The notes under the pieces are model-generated. The model made no database searches, had not been told where the DNA came from, and was given only the letters and a program-made list of their open reading frames with translations. Positions 53,399 to 54,572 of a stretch of DNA of 54,572 bases are shown here, one piece after another; within the stretch, counting starts at the first letter, position 1, and every line of letters begins with the position of its first letter. A program made the position numbers and the translations under genes. The DNA is from Mesobacillus selenatarsenatis SF-1 (GTDB taxonomy: Bacteria; Bacillota; Bacilli; Bacillales; Cytobacillaceae), in NCBI RefSeq assembly GCF_000813125.1, contig NZ_BASE01000025.1, positions 1-54,572 on the forward strand. The letters are read 5' to 3'.

Positions 53399-54367
53399 TT
53401 AAATAGCGGGGAGGGAAAATTCGAATATGGTCTTAAAGGGTTGAGTGGTAACAGTCATTTCTCCTCCATGATTTTCTATTATTTGCTTGCTGATTACCAG
53501 TCCCATACCGGTTCCGTCAGATTTTGTTGTATAGAATGGAGTGAAGATTTTTTTCAGAGAGTATTCATCAATTCCCTTGCCATTATCTAATACACTAACG
53601 TGAACGAATCCACCATCTTCATTCACGACCAATTTTATAGAACCTTTATTCCCTCGATTTCCTTCAACAGCCTCTATGGCATTTTTCAATAAATTGATTA
53701 ACACTTGTTTGATCGCATTTTCATCTGCAAGTACATACAACTCTTCATCAGGAAGTTCAATATCTATTTCGATATCCTTTAGAATGGACTCGCTTGAAAA
53801 AAGCTTGAACATACTTGCAGCTAACTGGTTAACAGATATCTTCTCTTTCTCAGAGGAGGCAGGTTTCAATACGGAAAGAAATTCAGTCAGTAAGCTATTG
53901 GCTCGATTAAGTTCATCAAGAGCTACATCTGCGAACTCCTGCTTGCCGGCAGCCTGAAGCTCCGGCTGGAGCAACTGGATAAAACCCTTGAACGTTGTCA
54001 GCGGATTCCTTATTTCATGGGCTAACCCAGCAGCCAAATGGCTCGCTGAAGCAGATTGAAAATCACTTGTGGCTGATTGAATGGCCAGTTGTAAATTCTT
54101 TAAGGTTCGCTGTTTTTCAAAAATTTCCTGTTCGAGCTTTAGATTTTTGCTTTCGAGAATTGCCTTTTCTTGATATAAATCAACCATTGTCAACTCATCC
54201 TTCGTAATTGCCAGGTTAAGATATGGGAAAGAGCTTTCGATTGATAAGAAAGTTGGAAATAAAACAGGATTTTCTGGTCCTGGTAAGATTAAGCTCCTTG
54301 CATATGACCGTTTCTTCTCCATTCCAGCACAGAATTGTGAGCGTGGGGAGTATTTCATAGCTTCCAT
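53399..54367 (-). CDS. Sensor histidine kinase, soluble, sporulation-kinase-like
   Basis: 322 aa, no transmembrane helix. N-terminal ~60 residues of unclear fold, coiled coil about 63-98, then HisKA with H117 in AHEIRNPLTTFKGF, typical of the KinA-E group, and a HATPase domain: N box INLLKNAIEAV, G1 DNGKGID, F box FTPFYTTK, G2 GTGMGLVISKQI. No response regulator adjoins, as usual for orphan kinases feeding the Spo0F-Spo0A phosphorelay. That role is inference. AGAAGGG ribosome site. No promoter identified in the 205 bp to the window end. Confidence 0.85.
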   Translation of the reverse strand: MEAMKYSPRSQFCAGMEKKRSYARSLILPGPENPVLFPTFLSIESSFPYLNLAITKDELTMVDLYQEKAILESKNLKLEQEIFEKQRTLKNLQLAIQSATSDFQSASASHLAAGLAHEIRNPLTTFKGFIQLLQPELQAAGKQEFADVALDELNRANSLLTEFLSVLKPASSEKEKISVNQLAASMFKLFSSESILKDIEIDIELPDEELYVLADENAIKQVLINLLKNAIEAVEGNRGNKGSIKLVVNEDGGFVHVSVLDNGKGIDEYSLKKIFTPFYTTKSDGTGMGLVISKQIIENHGGEMTVTTQPFKTIFEFSLPAI

Positions 54368-54572
54368 CTGTATCCCTTCTTTTTTAAATGTACTTTTGAA
54401 CTGTGTTTGTTTGAAGCAATCTAGATTCGGGTAATTTCAACAGGAATTCACAATTTTTAACCTGGGCAACCTAAATTCGATTTCTTTCGAATGTATATGA
54501 CATATTCATTTAAATTATACCAGCAAAAGTGTGTATTTTTTATAAAGAACAAAAAATATTTTAAAAAGAACT

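Overview
The window reads as chromosomal DNA of an endospore-forming Bacillaceae. It carries small acid-soluble spore proteins (SspP, SspO, SspN, Tlp), sigma-G-like promoters, a KinB/KinE-like kinase, and many genes recognisable as Bacillus subtilis orthologues (ykfABCD, citB, yneN, tlp, yneP, yneQ, yneR, yoxD, abh). Base composition is moderately AT-rich and most genes have strong AGGAGG-type ribosome sites. The genus cannot be fixed from the sequence alone; Mesobacillus or a related Bacillus sensu lato is my guess.

Layout. 0-5 kb: murein-peptide salvage operon ykfA-B-C-D plus a cytoplasmic beta-lactamase-fold hydrolase. 5-19 kb: PAS-GGDEF diguanylate cyclase, MFS exporter, nitrilase + GNAT pair, YoxD reductase, a 1159-residue membrane protein, an HD protein, a spore lipoprotein, a secreted lipase and an AI-2E-family permease. 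19-25 kb: two small hypothetical proteins, a four-gene PhnCDE-type ABC importer that I read as a candidate selenium-oxyanion importer, and an ABC-F protein. 25-32 kb: LVIVD propeller protein, YqcI/YcgG protein, Abh regulator, arginine deiminase, and threonine catabolism (kbl-tdh). 32-35 kb: selenium locus selD / selW-like / selA. 35-51 kb: the conserved sspP-sspO-citB ... yneN-sspN-tlp ... yneP-yneQ-yneR block. It is interrupted by about 7 kb holding a proteasome-like protein, EamA and AzgA transporters, LysR, DUF3231, mtnA and a hairpin repeat array, and it also contains a double-AAA SpoVK-like protein. 51-54 kb: CapA-like protein, a HesB-like selenoprotein, a small protein and a histidine kinase.

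Most notable system. Three genes contain an in-frame UGA that is best read as selenocysteine: SelD (U18, TTG start), a SelW/Rdx-family protein (CxxU) and a HesB/IscA-like protein (GIGUGGP). Each has a stem-loop just 3' of the UGA that fits the bacterial SECIS layout by eye. With selA and a possible selenium importer, the window holds much of a selenium-use pathway. selB and selC were not found here and must lie elsewhere if the pathway works.

Second notable element. A tandem array of eleven 52-bp units lies between mtnA and yneN. Each unit is itself an inverted repeat. A related-looking 52-bp-period repeat is cut off at the left edge of the window. A dispersed 50-137-bp hairpin element occurs three times. 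No rRNA, tRNA, IS element, phage gene or CRISPR array was recognised. Gene-start choices, terminators and regulatory sites were assigned by eye.
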